Of a stretch of DNA of 64,000 nucleotides, positions 1 through 8,437 are shown piece by piece. Source of the DNA: Rhodoferax sp. (GTDB lineage: Bacteria > Pseudomonadota > Gammaproteobacteria > Burkholderiales > Burkholderiaceae_C); assembly GCA_031291305.1 (NCBI GenBank), contig JARLJH010000058.1:186001-250000 (forward strand), in the 5' to 3' direction. Position 1 is the first letter of the stretch. Every line of letters begins with the position of its first letter. The position numbers and the translations under genes were made by a program. The notes below the pieces were generated by a model. It was given only the letters and a program-made list of their open reading frames with translations, made no database searches and was not told the DNA's origin.

Positions 1-489
1 GCGCAGACCGAAGGCACCAAAGCCTTTGAAGCGCTGGTGAAAGAAGGCATCAGTTTCCAGCGCAAGACCCAGTCTGCCGCTGAAGAAAAGATCAACGAAG
101 CTGCCCAGAAAATGACCAGCATGGCCAGCGACATCTCCAGCAAGGCATCCGGTCAGTGGGACAAGCTGGAAAACATTTTTGAAGACCGCGTGGCCAAGGT
201 GCTTAACAAGATGGGCGTGCCGTCCGCCAAAGACATCAACGTGTTGATTGCCCGCATTGACGCGTTGAACACCAGCGTGCAAAAACTCAGCGCCACCAAA
301 GCCGTAGCACCTGCCAAAGCGTCGACCAAGCCAGCTACGGCTGCCAAAGTTGCGGAAAAAACTACGGCCAAAGCGGCATCAAAGCCAGCGACCAGGCCAG
401 CCACCAAAAAATCGGCGCCACGCAAAGCGGCCGCTGTGACCACCGTGAAAGACGCTCCTACGACTCAGGTTAACCCTGAGGCCAAATAG
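1..489 (+). CDS. Phasin-family PHA granule-associated protein (5' end outside window)
   Basis: The reading frame is open from base 1, so the true start lies upstream; 162 codons remain. The visible N-terminal half is amphipathic and predicted helical/coiled, as in phasins that coat polyhydroxyalkanoate granules. It is followed by a segment around KMGVPSAKDIN that is typical of the PhaF/PhaI-type phasin family. The last ~60 residues are a low-complexity Ala/Lys/Pro/Thr tail with repeated KPAT and AAK units, the histone-like tail of PhaF proteins that may contact DNA. The patatin-like lipase follows after 26 bases, so the two may be co-transcribed. The family call is fairly sure; DNA binding is inference from composition. 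Confidence 0.8.
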   Translation, partial: AQTEGTKAFEALVKEGISFQRKTQSAAEEKINEAAQKMTSMASDISSKASGQWDKLENIFEDRVAKVLNKMGVPSAKDINVLIARIDALNTSVQKLSATKAVAPAKASTKPATAAKVAEKTTAKAASKPATRPATKKSAPRKAAAVTTVKDAPTTQVNPEAK

Positions 490-515
490 CACGACCGGTC
501 GTAAACTGACGATCC

Positions 516-1766
516 ATGAAGAAACCCTCTCCGCCATCACCCAGAATCGCCTTGGCGATGGCGGGTGGTGGTCCGCTGGGGGCGATTTATGAAATCGGAG
601 CACTCTGCGCCCTGCAGGAGTCGCTCTCCGGCATTCACTTCAACCACCTGCAACACTATGTGGGCGTGTCGGCAGGCGGGTTTATTGCGGCAGCCCTGGC
701 CAATGGCCTAACGCCACAGCAGTTGTTTTCACTGTTTATCGAAGACCGCAAGCATCAGACCGAGGCGTTTGACCCAGCTTGGTTGCTGAAACCGGCGTTT
801 TCGGAATTTTTTTCGCGCTCGATGTTGCTGCCTGAGTTACTGATCAAAGGCGCATGGCACAGCACGCTGGGGCGCAAATCGCTCATGCGCGCGCTGGAGC
901 GACTGAGTCCGAGCTTGCCCACGGGTATTTTTTCCAACGCGCAGATTGACGTGGAACTCGCAAGATTGTTCTCCCGCCACGGACGCACCAACGACTTTCG
1001 CCTACTCAAAGCTCGCCTGACGCTGGTGGCCACGCATCTGGACAGCAGCACGGCCGTCGCCTTTGGTCGCCCAGGCTGGGACCATGTTCCGATTTCCAAG
1101 GCGGTGCAGGCCAGTGCCGCCCTGCCAGGCTTGTTTCCGCCGGTGGAAATAGACGGCCAGCATTTTGTGGATGGTGCACTCATCAAGACCATGCACGCCT
1201 CGATTGCACTTGACGAAGGGGTGGACCTGATGCTGTGCCTGAACCCACTGGTGCCATTTGATGCCTCGGCACCGATGCCAGCCAACGCATCCGCGACCCC
1301 TTGGGCAGCATTGGAGCAGATCCCTCACATTGCCGATGGCGGCTTGCCAGCGGTGTTGAGCCAGACCTTTCGCTCGCTGATCCATTCACGCATGCTACTG
1401 GGCCTGAAAAGCTATGAGCAAGCCTACCCCAACACCGACATTGTGCTGTTTGAGCCCGACCACCGCGACCCAGAGCTGTACCTGGCCAACACCTTCAGCT
1501 ACAGCCAGCGCCGCCATCTGGCCGAACACGCTTACCAGCAAACCCGCCAATTGCTGCGTTCACGCCAGACTAATCTGGCCGCCAAACTGGGTTATCACGG
1601 CATCAGCCTGAACCATGCCGCACTGGATGACGAACACCGTCACCTGTGCGCCCCCAGGCGACCCACTGTGCGGGTGGGCCGGGCGCTGACCAAACTCCAC
1701 AACCTGATGGACAACTTGCAACACGTCGTCCAGAGCCCTGAGCTGCAGGGCACAACCACATGGTAA
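516..1766 (+). CDS. Patatin-like phospholipase family protein
   Basis: Predicted serine acyl hydrolase of 416 residues. The glycine-rich oxyanion motif AGGGPLGA is at residues 16-23, the nucleophile elbow GVSAG has Ser52, and the catalytic aspartate is in DGA at 219-221, so the Ser-Asp dyad of patatins is complete. No signal peptide is visible, which suggests a cytoplasmic or granule/membrane-surface enzyme. It sits between a phasin gene and a TetR regulator. Patatin-like proteins are known on PHA granules in related bacteria, so action on PHA or granule lipid is possible but inferred. Its end overlaps the next gene by 7 bases, implying translational coupling. Confidence 0.85.
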   Translation: MKKPSPPSPRIALAMAGGGPLGAIYEIGALCALQESLSGIHFNHLQHYVGVSAGGFIAAALANGLTPQQLFSLFIEDRKHQTEAFDPAWLLKPAFSEFFSRSMLLPELLIKGAWHSTLGRKSLMRALERLSPSLPTGIFSNAQIDVELARLFSRHGRTNDFRLLKARLTLVATHLDSSTAVAFGRPGWDHVPISKAVQASAALPGLFPPVEIDGQHFVDGALIKTMHASIALDEGVDLMLCLNPLVPFDASAPMPANASATPWAALEQIPHIADGGLPAVLSQTFRSLIHSRMLLGLKSYEQAYPNTDIVLFEPDHRDPELYLANTFSYSQRRHLAEHAYQQTRQLLRSRQTNLAAKLGYHGISLNHAALDDEHRHLCAPRRPTVRVGRALTKLHNLMDNLQHVVQSPELQGTTTW

Positions 1767-2416
1767 AAAAGGCACCCCGGCGCACCGCTGAGCGCATTCT
1801 GGAAGTGACGCTGTCGCTGTTCAACCGCTTTGGCGAACCCAACGTCTCCACCACACTGATCTCGGCCGAACTCAACATCAGCCCCGGCAACCTGTACTAC
1901 CACTACCCGGCCAAAGACGAGCTCATCAACGCGCTGTTTGACCGCTTTGAGCGCACGTTGAACGACCTGTTGAATGCGGGCGATGATGTGCGCAACGTCG
2001 AAGATGCCTGGTTTTTTATGCACACGCTGTTTGAGCTGATCTGGGAATACCGTTTTTTGTACCGCGACTTGAACGACCTGCTGAGCAAAAATCGCCGCCT
2101 GGAAACGCACTTCCAGTCCATCCTCAAGAACAAGACCCGAGCTGTCAAAGCCCTGCTGGATGGGCTGCGCCGCAACGGTGCGCTACAGATCGACTCGCGC
2201 GAGTTAGAAGCCACGGCCACCAGCATGGTGGTGGTGTTGACGTACTGGCTGAGCTTTGAGTACGTGCGTGATCCACGCAAGGCGCTGGAGCCCAGCAACG
2301 CCCAGACCGCTTTGCTTCGCGGTGCCCAACACGTGTTGAACCTGATGACCCCGTACCTGGAACCCGGCCAAAGAGCACATTTGCAGGCCTTGTCAGATGC
2401 CTACAATAAGGAATAG
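1760..2416 (+). CDS. TetR/AcrR family transcriptional regulator
   Basis: A 218-residue protein with an N-terminal helix-turn-helix of TetR type: the segment around RILEVTLSLFNRFGEPNVST is followed by LNISPGNLYYHYPAKDELI at residues 35-55, where the NLYYHYPxKxEL signature is diagnostic. The remainder is an all-helical ligand/dimer domain with no recognisable ligand motif. It overlaps the lipase gene by 7 bases (ATGGTAA arrangement), so it is probably made from the same mRNA and may control that operon. Target and inducer are unknown. Confidence 0.9.
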   Translation: MVKKAPRRTAERILEVTLSLFNRFGEPNVSTTLISAELNISPGNLYYHYPAKDELINALFDRFERTLNDLLNAGDDVRNVEDAWFFMHTLFELIWEYRFLYRDLNDLLSKNRRLETHFQSILKNKTRAVKALLDGLRRNGALQIDSRELEATATSMVVVLTYWLSFEYVRDPRKALEPSNAQTALLRGAQHVLNLMTPYLEPGQRAHLQALSDAYNKE

Positions 2417-2446
2417 CGACAAGAAAAACGGTTAGAGGAGACCGAC

Positions 2447-3220
2447 ATGGCCAAATGGACCGCGTTCCCGTATGCAGGCGACTACAGTTTTGACGCTGCC
2501 AGCGTCAAAAATAAGTGGGCAAGACTGCATGCCGGTGACCTCGAGCCCCTGCCTAGCGACAACTCGGTTCTTGAGGCTTGGGCGCACTTCCATAACGGTG
2601 AATTTCAAAAAGCTGCCATCATGGGCCTGTGCCTGGGCAAGATCGGCCTGAGTGTTGCCAGCAAGGCTACTTGTGTCTATGCCACCTACCTTGAAAAGCA
2701 TGAGATTCGCCGCCTGGACTTGTTTCAGGAGGTCGCCGATCAGACCAGCGAACTGGCAGAGCAAGACCCCGATAACCTCAATGCACGTTACTGGCGCGCC
2801 TATGCGCTGGGTCGATACAGCCAGGGCATCAGTGTGGCTAAGGCGCTGGCACAGGGGCTGGGCACCAAGGTCAAGACGGACCTGGAATACGTCATTCGCC
2901 GCGCACCCCAACACGCCGACGCCCATGTAGCACTGGGCAGTTTTCATGCCGAGGTGATTGACAAGGTCGGCTCATTGATTGGGGCCATGGCCTACGGCGC
3001 CAACAAGGAAATTGGCCTGCAGTTGTTTGACCAGGCGCTCAAACTGCACGGCGAGTCAGCTTACGGCTTGCTGGAATACGCACACGCCATCCTGATGCTC
3101 GACGGCGAAGACAAGATGGATACAGCCAACCAGTTGTACCAGCAGGCCGCCCGGGTCAAGCCCCAGGACGCCACCGAACGGCTGGATGTGGAGATGGCGC
3201 GGGCGCAATTGACTGACTGA
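2447..3220 (+). CDS. TPR-like hypothetical protein
   Basis: A 257-residue soluble protein without signal peptide. A good ribosome binding site (GAGGAG at 2435-2440) precedes the ATG. The sequence is helical with spaced Ala/Tyr/Leu patterns resembling tetratricopeptide repeats, most clearly around DPDNLNARYWRAYALGRY and residues 205-245 (YGLLEYAHAILML ... ANQLYQQAARVKP). Such proteins are scaffolds, so a partner is expected but cannot be named. It is probably the last gene of the phasin-lipase-TetR group. I do not recognise a specific family. Confidence 0.7.
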   Translation: MAKWTAFPYAGDYSFDAASVKNKWARLHAGDLEPLPSDNSVLEAWAHFHNGEFQKAAIMGLCLGKIGLSVASKATCVYATYLEKHEIRRLDLFQEVADQTSELAEQDPDNLNARYWRAYALGRYSQGISVAKALAQGLGTKVKTDLEYVIRRAPQHADAHVALGSFHAEVIDKVGSLIGAMAYGANKEIGLQLFDQALKLHGESAYGLLEYAHAILMLDGEDKMDTANQLYQQAARVKPQDATERLDVEMARAQLTD

Positions 3221-3345
3221 GCGCTGCCCACAATCGCCGTAACTGCTCCACTCAAGCGCCAAGCAAGACTGAATGGCGCACACTCTTTCATGGCAAGGTC
3301 AGATTCATCCCTCTTGGGACCTTAGTAATTGCCATTCATATAAAT

Positions 3346-3396
3346 AATCAGCCCCTAGCCCTTATCAGAAATGGACTAGTAGCTATATTTTTTGAT
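3346..3396 (+). repeat. Dispersed AT-rich repeat, intergenic copy 1
   Basis: It reads AGCCCCTAGCCCTTATC, then after a short spacer GGACTAGTAGCTATATTTT. It lies in the 295-base gap between the TPR gene and the PBP4 gene, which otherwise shows no gene. It shares the GCC(T/C)CTAGCCCTTAT left arm and the (A)CTAGNAGCTAT right arm with the copies at 45079 and 55437. Confidence 0.7.
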
Positions 3397-3515
3397 ATTC
3401 CTGGTACAGCGAAACGCAAGCCAAACAAGATGCCACCCATCACCAGCAATAGCATCAATGCATGCAGTGCTGGACCTGCGTTCACCAGGCAAGCGACACC
3501 TCGCATAATCCCGCC

Positions 3516-5030
3516 ATGCCTATTTTTCTACCCCGTTTGAGGCACTTTGTGTCACCGTGGCTGCTGCCACTTTGGCTGACCCTGTCTGGCCTGACCGCAT
3601 CCGCTGGGCCACTGCCAGAAGAGATTGTCAACGCGCTGGCGCGTGCACAGGTACCCCCAGAGGCCCTCAGCCTGCTGCTGGTCAATGCCGATGGTCAGTC
3701 TGCGCCACGCCTGAGCTGGCGCGCGGACGCGTTGGTCAACCCGGCCTCGGTCATGAAACTGGTCACCACCGCCGCCGCGCTGGACTTGCTGGGTCCGGCT
3801 TACACCTGGCGCACACCGGTATGGGTGCAAGGCCGTGTCAAAGACGGCGTGCTCAAGGGCAACCTGGTGATCGCCGGGCAAGGCGACCCGGCCATGACAC
3901 TGGAAAAGCTGTGGCTGCTATTGCGCCGCGTACAGGGTTTGGGCATCCACAAAATCGACGGCGACATCGTGCTCGACCGCAGTGCCTTTGCACCCCTGAG
4001 CGTCAACCCCGGCGACTTTGATGGCGAGCCGATGCGCCCCTACAACGCCAGTCCAGACGCGCTGCTGATCAACTTCAAGTCCATCCTCATGACCTTTGTG
4101 CCGGACCCGGCCAACCAGGTGGCGCGCGTGCAAATCGACCCGCCACTGTGGGGCGTGCAGTTGCCAGGCAGCGTGCCACTCAGCAGCACCCGACCAGAGA
4201 CCTGCGGCGACTACCGTGGCGACCTGAAAGCCGACTTTTCTGATCCTGCGCGCATTCGTTTCATGGGGAGCTATCCCGTCGGCTGTGGCGAGAAAGTCTG
4301 GCCGGTGGCCTACGTTGATCCAGACAACTTTGCCGCTCGCACGGTCGCGGGCCTGTGGTACAGCCTGGGCGGCACACTCACAGGCAGCACGCACGACGGT
4401 CATGCACCCGCTGACAGCCCCACGTTCGAAGTCGTCTCACCCACGCTGGCCGAGGTGATTCACGACATCAACAAGTACAGTAACAACGTCATGGCCCAGC
4501 AGGTGTTTTTGACGCTGGCGCGTGACACCACAGGTACCAGCCCCCCGGTGCCCGCCACCTTCGAAGCCGCGCGCGAAGTGCTACGCCAGTGGTGGTTGCA
4601 GCGCATCAGCCCGCCTGTCACGTCTGCATCTGCGAACCTGCCACCGACGCTGCCCGTGCCTCTGATAGACAACGGGTCTGGCTTGTCACGCCAGGCGCGT
4701 ATCAGCGCAGCGGGTCTGGGGCGACTGTTGCAAGTGGCGTATCTGTCGCCTTTCATGCCTGAGCTGATGGCATCGCTACCTGTAGTGGGACTAGACGGTA
4801 CTCTCAAACACAGCCACGCGGCCCCTGCCAGTGCGCACCTTAAAACAGGTAGCCTGCGTGACGTGCTGGCCATTGCCGGCTATGTGCATGGCAACAACGG
4901 CCACCATCTGTGCCTGGTGGCCATCATCAACCACCCCAACGCCAGTGCCGCACGCCCGACCATGGACGCGGTGATGGACTGGGCGGCGACCGAAGCCAAT
5001 AAGGCGATCATCATTTCTGCCGGTCGTTAA
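3516..5030 (+). CDS. dacB: D-alanyl-D-alanine carboxypeptidase/endopeptidase (PBP4, peptidase S13)
   Basis: Periplasmic penicillin-binding protein that trims or cuts peptidoglycan cross-links. The ATG at 3516 is preferred over an upstream one at 3462 because it starts directly with a signal peptide (Arg-containing N-region, hydrophobic WLLPLWLTLSGLTA, cleavage after ASA near residue 30). All three catalytic motifs are present: SVMK with Ser78/Lys81, SNN within KYSNNVMAQ, and KTG within LKTGSLRD. The length of 504 residues fits the S13 family, which carries a large insertion between the first two motifs. It appears to stand alone, followed closely by a SemiSWEET gene. Confidence 0.92.
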   Translation: MPIFLPRLRHFVSPWLLPLWLTLSGLTASAGPLPEEIVNALARAQVPPEALSLLLVNADGQSAPRLSWRADALVNPASVMKLVTTAAALDLLGPAYTWRTPVWVQGRVKDGVLKGNLVIAGQGDPAMTLEKLWLLLRRVQGLGIHKIDGDIVLDRSAFAPLSVNPGDFDGEPMRPYNASPDALLINFKSILMTFVPDPANQVARVQIDPPLWGVQLPGSVPLSSTRPETCGDYRGDLKADFSDPARIRFMGSYPVGCGEKVWPVAYVDPDNFAARTVAGLWYSLGGTLTGSTHDGHAPADSPTFEVVSPTLAEVIHDINKYSNNVMAQQVFLTLARDTTGTSPPVPATFEAAREVLRQWWLQRISPPVTSASANLPPTLPVPLIDNGSGLSRQARISAAGLGRLLQVAYLSPFMPELMASLPVVGLDGTLKHSHAAPASAHLKTGSLRDVLAIAGYVHGNNGHHLCLVAIINHPNASAARPTMDAVMDWAATEANKAIIISAGR

Positions 5031-5088
5031 CCGGCCTTTGACACGCGCATCACCGACAATCCAGTATTCACTCACGCATCCTGATGTC

Positions 5089-5343
5089 ATGACCTTGATA
5101 GATTTGATCGGCACACTGGCCGCCGTGCTGACCACCGCGAGTTTTCTCCCACAAGCCTGGCACACCTTCCATACCAAAGACGTTAGCGGCGTTTCGTTGG
5201 GCATGTACAGCGTGTTCACCATCGGCGTAGCATGCTGGCTTCTTTACGGCGTGCTGCTGAGCGCCTGGCCGATCGTGATCGCCAATGCCATCACGCTGTC
5301 GCTGGCCAGCGCCATCCTGGCGATGAAACTGCGCTATCGTTGA
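5089..5343 (+). CDS. SemiSWEET/PQ-loop small sugar transporter
   Basis: A three-helix membrane protein of 84 residues when the ATG at 5089 is used; an in-frame TTG at 5038 would add an unlikely polar extension. The PQ-loop signature is visible as TTASFLPQAWHTFHTKDVSGVSLGMY (given here as its parts: FLPQ, then KDVSGVSLGM), followed by two more hydrophobic helices. SemiSWEETs dimerise to move sugars across the inner membrane. The substrate cannot be told from sequence. It starts 58 bases after the PBP4 stop and may be read from the same message. Confidence 0.82.
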   Translation: MTLIDLIGTLAAVLTTASFLPQAWHTFHTKDVSGVSLGMYSVFTIGVACWLLYGVLLSAWPIVIANAITLSLASAILAMKLRYR

Positions 5344-5505
5344 GCGATATAAATCACGCATACCAGCACCACTGGCATCCTGTGCCAAATTCGAGCGGAC
5401 TGCAAACAATATTGCGGGTTTACCCGACTACCGAAAAACATAGCTCCGTTTACGATTTGTCATCAAAATAGCACGGGCGTGCTGTTTATTTTCTGGAGAC
5501 ATTCA

Positions 5506-6792
5506 ATGCGTCAATTCAAATTAATAGGCACAGCTCTGGTTGCTGCGCTGCTGGTGGCCGCTTGCGGTGGTGGTGGGGGTGATGGCAATCAGGCGCCAGC
5601 CGTCAAATTCACTTCGCTGGTTTCGTTTGGCGACAGCTTGAGCGATGTGGGAACCTACAAGGTCGGTGTGGTCGCCGCGCTGGGTGGAGGGCAATTTACC
5701 GTTAACTCACCTACGGTGAAAAATTGGACCGAATTGTTGGCGGCTCAGTACGGCTTGTCGGCGCCTTGCGCTGCTGAAACCGGTTTGCCAAGTGGTTCCG
5801 TCCTGTATCAGACCACTGCCGACGATATCCAAGACCACACCAGTTGCCTGAATTACGCGCAGGGCAGCTCTAGAGTCACCAACGCCGCCGGCCCCTACAG
5901 CGAAGCGCTTTGGCAGACTATTTATGGTGCAACTCTGCAAGGAGCGGCAACGCAAAATAACTTGACGTTGCAGCAGGCTGCAGCCGTTCCTGCGATCGTG
6001 GCGGCGGCTACTGCTGCCGCGAATGCAAAAGCACCCCAACGCTACATGGCACTGCCAATTCAGAGTCAAATGGCCAAGGTTGCCAACTACACCGGCGGTG
6101 AATTGGTCACTGTTCTGGCTGGGGCGAATGATGTATTCATGCACCTCAATGCCGTCTCCAGTGCAGCCACTGGTGGCGGAAGTGCAGTCGTCGCCGCCAC
6201 CATTGCTGGCTGGACTGGCCGCAGCGACTGGAGTACGCTGCAGGCAACGCTGTACGCTGGCGGAGCCACTGCAGCCGGTGCAGCACAAACCGCAGCGGTA
6301 CAGGGAATGGCCACAACCGCGACTGAACTCGCCAATGCCATCAAAGCACAGATTACCAAGGGTGCCAAACACGTTGTGGTGGTCAATGTTCCCGACATCA
6401 GCATCACGCCTTTCGGACTGGACGCTGAAGCGACAACGCCGGGTACCGGAACGCTTATCACGGCGATGGTGACCACATTCAACTCGACACTGGCAACCGC
6501 ACTTAACGGCGTCAGCGGCGTCATCATCGTTGATGCCTTCAGCGACAGCCATAACCAGCATGTCAACCCCGCAAGCTATGCATTGAATAATGTGACAACC
6601 CCAGCCTGCGACCCGGCATCTGCTGCTAACCCGCTTCAGGGTAGTTCGCTGACCTGTACTGCGGCCAGCACATTGACGGGCGTTGACACAAGTGCGTATC
6701 TGTTCGCCGACTCCGTCCACCCCACCCCCTACGGCTACAAGCTTTTGGCCCAACTGGTCACCAAGAGCCTGGTGATTGCCGGTTGGCTCTGA
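5506..6792 (+). CDS. GDSL-family (SGNH) lipolytic lipoprotein
   Basis: Predicted secreted esterase/lipase of 428 residues. The ATG at 5506 follows a CTGGAG ribosome site and begins a lipoprotein signal: MRQFKLIG..., hydrophobic stretch, lipobox LVAAC with Cys20, then a glycine run. Catalytic blocks of the SGNH family are in order: FGDSLSDVG (Ser44), an Asn block GANDVF, and the C-terminal DSVHPT carrying the Asp/His pair. The middle is Ala/Thr-rich and low in complexity. The lipobox suggests anchoring in the outer membrane. OmpW follows 28 bases downstream. The substrate is unknown. Confidence 0.87.
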   Translation: MRQFKLIGTALVAALLVAACGGGGGDGNQAPAVKFTSLVSFGDSLSDVGTYKVGVVAALGGGQFTVNSPTVKNWTELLAAQYGLSAPCAAETGLPSGSVLYQTTADDIQDHTSCLNYAQGSSRVTNAAGPYSEALWQTIYGATLQGAATQNNLTLQQAAAVPAIVAAATAAANAKAPQRYMALPIQSQMAKVANYTGGELVTVLAGANDVFMHLNAVSSAATGGGSAVVAATIAGWTGRSDWSTLQATLYAGGATAAGAAQTAAVQGMATTATELANAIKAQITKGAKHVVVVNVPDISITPFGLDAEATTPGTGTLITAMVTTFNSTLATALNGVSGVIIVDAFSDSHNQHVNPASYALNNVTTPACDPASAANPLQGSSLTCTAASTLTGVDTSAYLFADSVHPTPYGYKLLAQLVTKSLVIAGWL

Positions 6793-6820
6793 TTGACTAG
6801 AACTTCCTGGAGAACCCTTA

Positions 6821-7489
6821 ATGAAAAAAACAATGAAGTTCATGGCCATCGCGGCCATCATGACGACCAGCACCGCCTTTGCGCAGTCAGCTGGCACCTG
6901 GATGGCCCGTGTTGGCGCTATGAAAATCACACCGGATGTTTCCAGCGGCTACCTGTCGGCACCTGATTACATGGGCGGCACCAAGGCGGACGTGAGTTCG
7001 GACACCCAACTCAGTGGCGGTATCACTTACATGTATACCGACCATTTTTCGGTCGACGTACCACTGGCTCTCCCTTTCAAGCACCAAATCATTGGTGATG
7101 GCGCTTTGAAGGGCGCGGGTGCGGTGGCCGAAGTCAAAGCATTACCCGTCACCCTCTTCTTCCAATACCGTTTCATGGAGGCTAACGCCAAGTTCCGCCC
7201 CTACGTGGGCCTGGGCGCCACCTATGCCTACTTCTTCGATGAAACGGGCAGCGGCAAGCTTACCGCCACCACCAATCCCGGGGGCACACCTACCACACTG
7301 AATGTGGATAGCAAGTGGGGGGTGACGGCCCAACTAGGCGCCACAATCAGCCTCAACGACAAGTGGTTTATCGACATGCACTACACCAAGTCGAACCTGA
7401 GTACCACCACTCATTTCTCCACCGGCCAACATCTGGATATCGGACTTGACCCAGAGTCTTTCGGTGTTGAGGTAGGCTACAAGTTCTGA
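6821..7489 (+). CDS. ompW: OmpW-family outer membrane protein
   Basis: A 222-residue porin-like protein with a cleavable signal peptide (MKKTMKFMAIAAIMTTSTAFA, cleaved after FA). The mature part has alternating hydrophobic residues of an eight-strand beta barrel, the family feature FFQYRFMEANAKFRPYVGLG, and a C-terminal Phe (GVEVGYKF), the outer-membrane insertion signal. OmpW proteins form narrow channels for small hydrophobic molecules. It lies just after the GDSL lipoprotein and ends in a strong terminator, so the two probably form one unit. Confidence 0.92.
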   Translation: MKKTMKFMAIAAIMTTSTAFAQSAGTWMARVGAMKITPDVSSGYLSAPDYMGGTKADVSSDTQLSGGITYMYTDHFSVDVPLALPFKHQIIGDGALKGAGAVAEVKALPVTLFFQYRFMEANAKFRPYVGLGATYAYFFDETGSGKLTATTNPGGTPTTLNVDSKWGVTAQLGATISLNDKWFIDMHYTKSNLSTTTHFSTGQHLDIGLDPESFGVEVGYKF

Positions 7490-7511
7490 TCGTTTGTACC
7501 CTTGTTCATAA

Positions 7512-7538
7512 AAGCCCCGCGAGTCGGGGCTTTTTTTT
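7512..7538 (+). terminator. Rho-independent terminator after ompW
   Basis: Stem AAGCCCCG / CGGGGCTT with a short loop, followed by a run of eight T. The position, 20 bases past the ompW stop, fits transcription end for the + strand operon. Confidence 0.9.
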
Positions 7539-7561
7539 ACGTCCAAGCAACCCCAGGCCCG

Positions 7562-7951
7562 TCAGGACAATCCGGCTGCGGTTCTTGCGGTAAACACCTC
7601 TTTGGCGGCAAACAAGCCGTTGAGCGCCGCCGGGAAACCCGCGTAGACCGCCATCTGCATCATCACTTCCACCACCTCGTCGCGGGTCACGCCCACATTG
7701 AGGGCGCCTTCGATGTGCACCTTGAGTTGCGGTGCCGCATGGCCCATCGCTGTCAGCGCGGCAACTACGGCGATTTCACGCGAGCGCAAATCCAGGCCGG
7801 GGCGGGAATAGATGTCTCCAAACGGAAATTCAATCAGGTAGCGGGCAAAGTCCGGCGCGATATCGCTCAGGCTGTTGATGACTTTGGTGCCAGCCTCGCC
7901 GTCAATTTCGGCCAATTTGGCCAGTCCGCGTTCATATCGACTTTGGGTCAT
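7562..7951 (-). CDS. Carboxymuconolactone decarboxylase-like (AhpD-fold) protein
   Basis: A 129-residue protein starting at the ATG at 7951 (MTQSRYERG...). It matches the gamma-carboxymuconolactone decarboxylase family, including the segment RSREIAVVAALTAMGHAAPQLKVHIEGALNVGVTRDEV, quoted by its hallmarks RSREIA, LKVHIEGALNVG and EVVEVMMQMAVYAGFPAA. There is no CxxC pair of the peroxidase-type AhpD proteins, so it is closer to the decarboxylase/isomerase branch. Its start lies 20 bases inside the upstream MerR gene, so the two are translationally linked and the regulator very likely controls it. The reaction in vivo is unknown. Confidence 0.85.
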   Translation of the reverse strand: MTQSRYERGLAKLAEIDGEAGTKVINSLSDIAPDFARYLIEFPFGDIYSRPGLDLRSREIAVVAALTAMGHAAPQLKVHIEGALNVGVTRDEVVEVMMQMAVYAGFPAALNGLFAAKEVFTARTAAGLS

Positions 7952-8354
7952 GGGGTGTTCCTTTAACAAGTGGTGAATCTTGCGAAAGGGAATGCTCAAT
8001 CTGCCGGTAATGCGCAATCTTGGCTTGCAGCACCTTTTCGGACTGTTGCAAGACGCGCACTTGCGCCAGCACTGTCGAACGGTGGGCTTCAAGCATCTCT
8101 CGACGCGCACCGGCTGTGGCATTCCCTTCGCTTCGTAGTCTGGCGAAGGCCTGCATGCCTTGAATCGGCATGCCGGTCCCGCGCAGGCGCAGCAGGAAAT
8201 CCAGCCAGTCCATGTCCGAGGCGGCGTAGCGGCGCTGTCCACCCGTGGCGCGAGCAACGGACGAGATCAGGCCGATACGTTCGTAGTAGCGCAACGTGTA
8301 GGCACTCAGGCCGGTGTGCTTGGCGACCTCGGTAATGGTCAGGTAGGGTTCCAT
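7932..8354 (-). CDS. MerR family transcriptional regulator
   Basis: A 140-residue regulator from the ATG at 8354 (MEPYLTITEVAK). The N-terminus is a winged helix-turn-helix of MerR type: ITEVAKHTGLSAYTLRYYE, then RIGLI. A linker RATGGQRRYAASDMDWLDFLLRLR and a coiled-coil dimer helix follow. No clustered cysteines are present, so it is not a metal or SoxR-type sensor; it resembles regulators of aldehyde/quinone stress genes. It overlaps the decarboxylase-like gene. A MerR-type promoter lies directly upstream, implying autoregulation. Confidence 0.9.
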   Translation of the reverse strand: MEPYLTITEVAKHTGLSAYTLRYYERIGLISSVARATGGQRRYAASDMDWLDFLLRLRGTGMPIQGMQAFARLRSEGNATAGARREMLEAHRSTVLAQVRVLQQSEKVLQAKIAHYRQIEHSLSQDSPLVKGTPHDPKSI

Positions 8355-8361
8355 GGATGCC

Positions 8362-8392
8362 ACTGTAAAAGTTAGAGTGCACTCGAAGTCAA
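8362..8392 (-). promoter_or_regulatory. MerR-type promoter with 19-bp spacer and palindromic operator
   Basis: On the minus strand TTGACT (8392-8387) is separated by exactly 19 bases from TACAGT (8367-8362), the overlong spacer that MerR activators untwist. The palindrome GAGTGCACTC (8375-8384) sits in the middle of the spacer. Transcription would begin almost at the start codon at 8354, giving a nearly leaderless mRNA. Confidence 0.72.
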
Positions 8393-8437
8393 GCGTTTAT
8401 TTTCAGGGGCTTTGCGGCTCAGCTTTAAACTGTTTGC

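Noticed and set aside
5707-6930. A 407-codon open frame antisense to the GDSL lipoprotein and ompW start
   Set aside because: Cys/Gly-rich translation with no domain; the plus-strand genes have signal peptides, catalytic blocks and ribosome sites.
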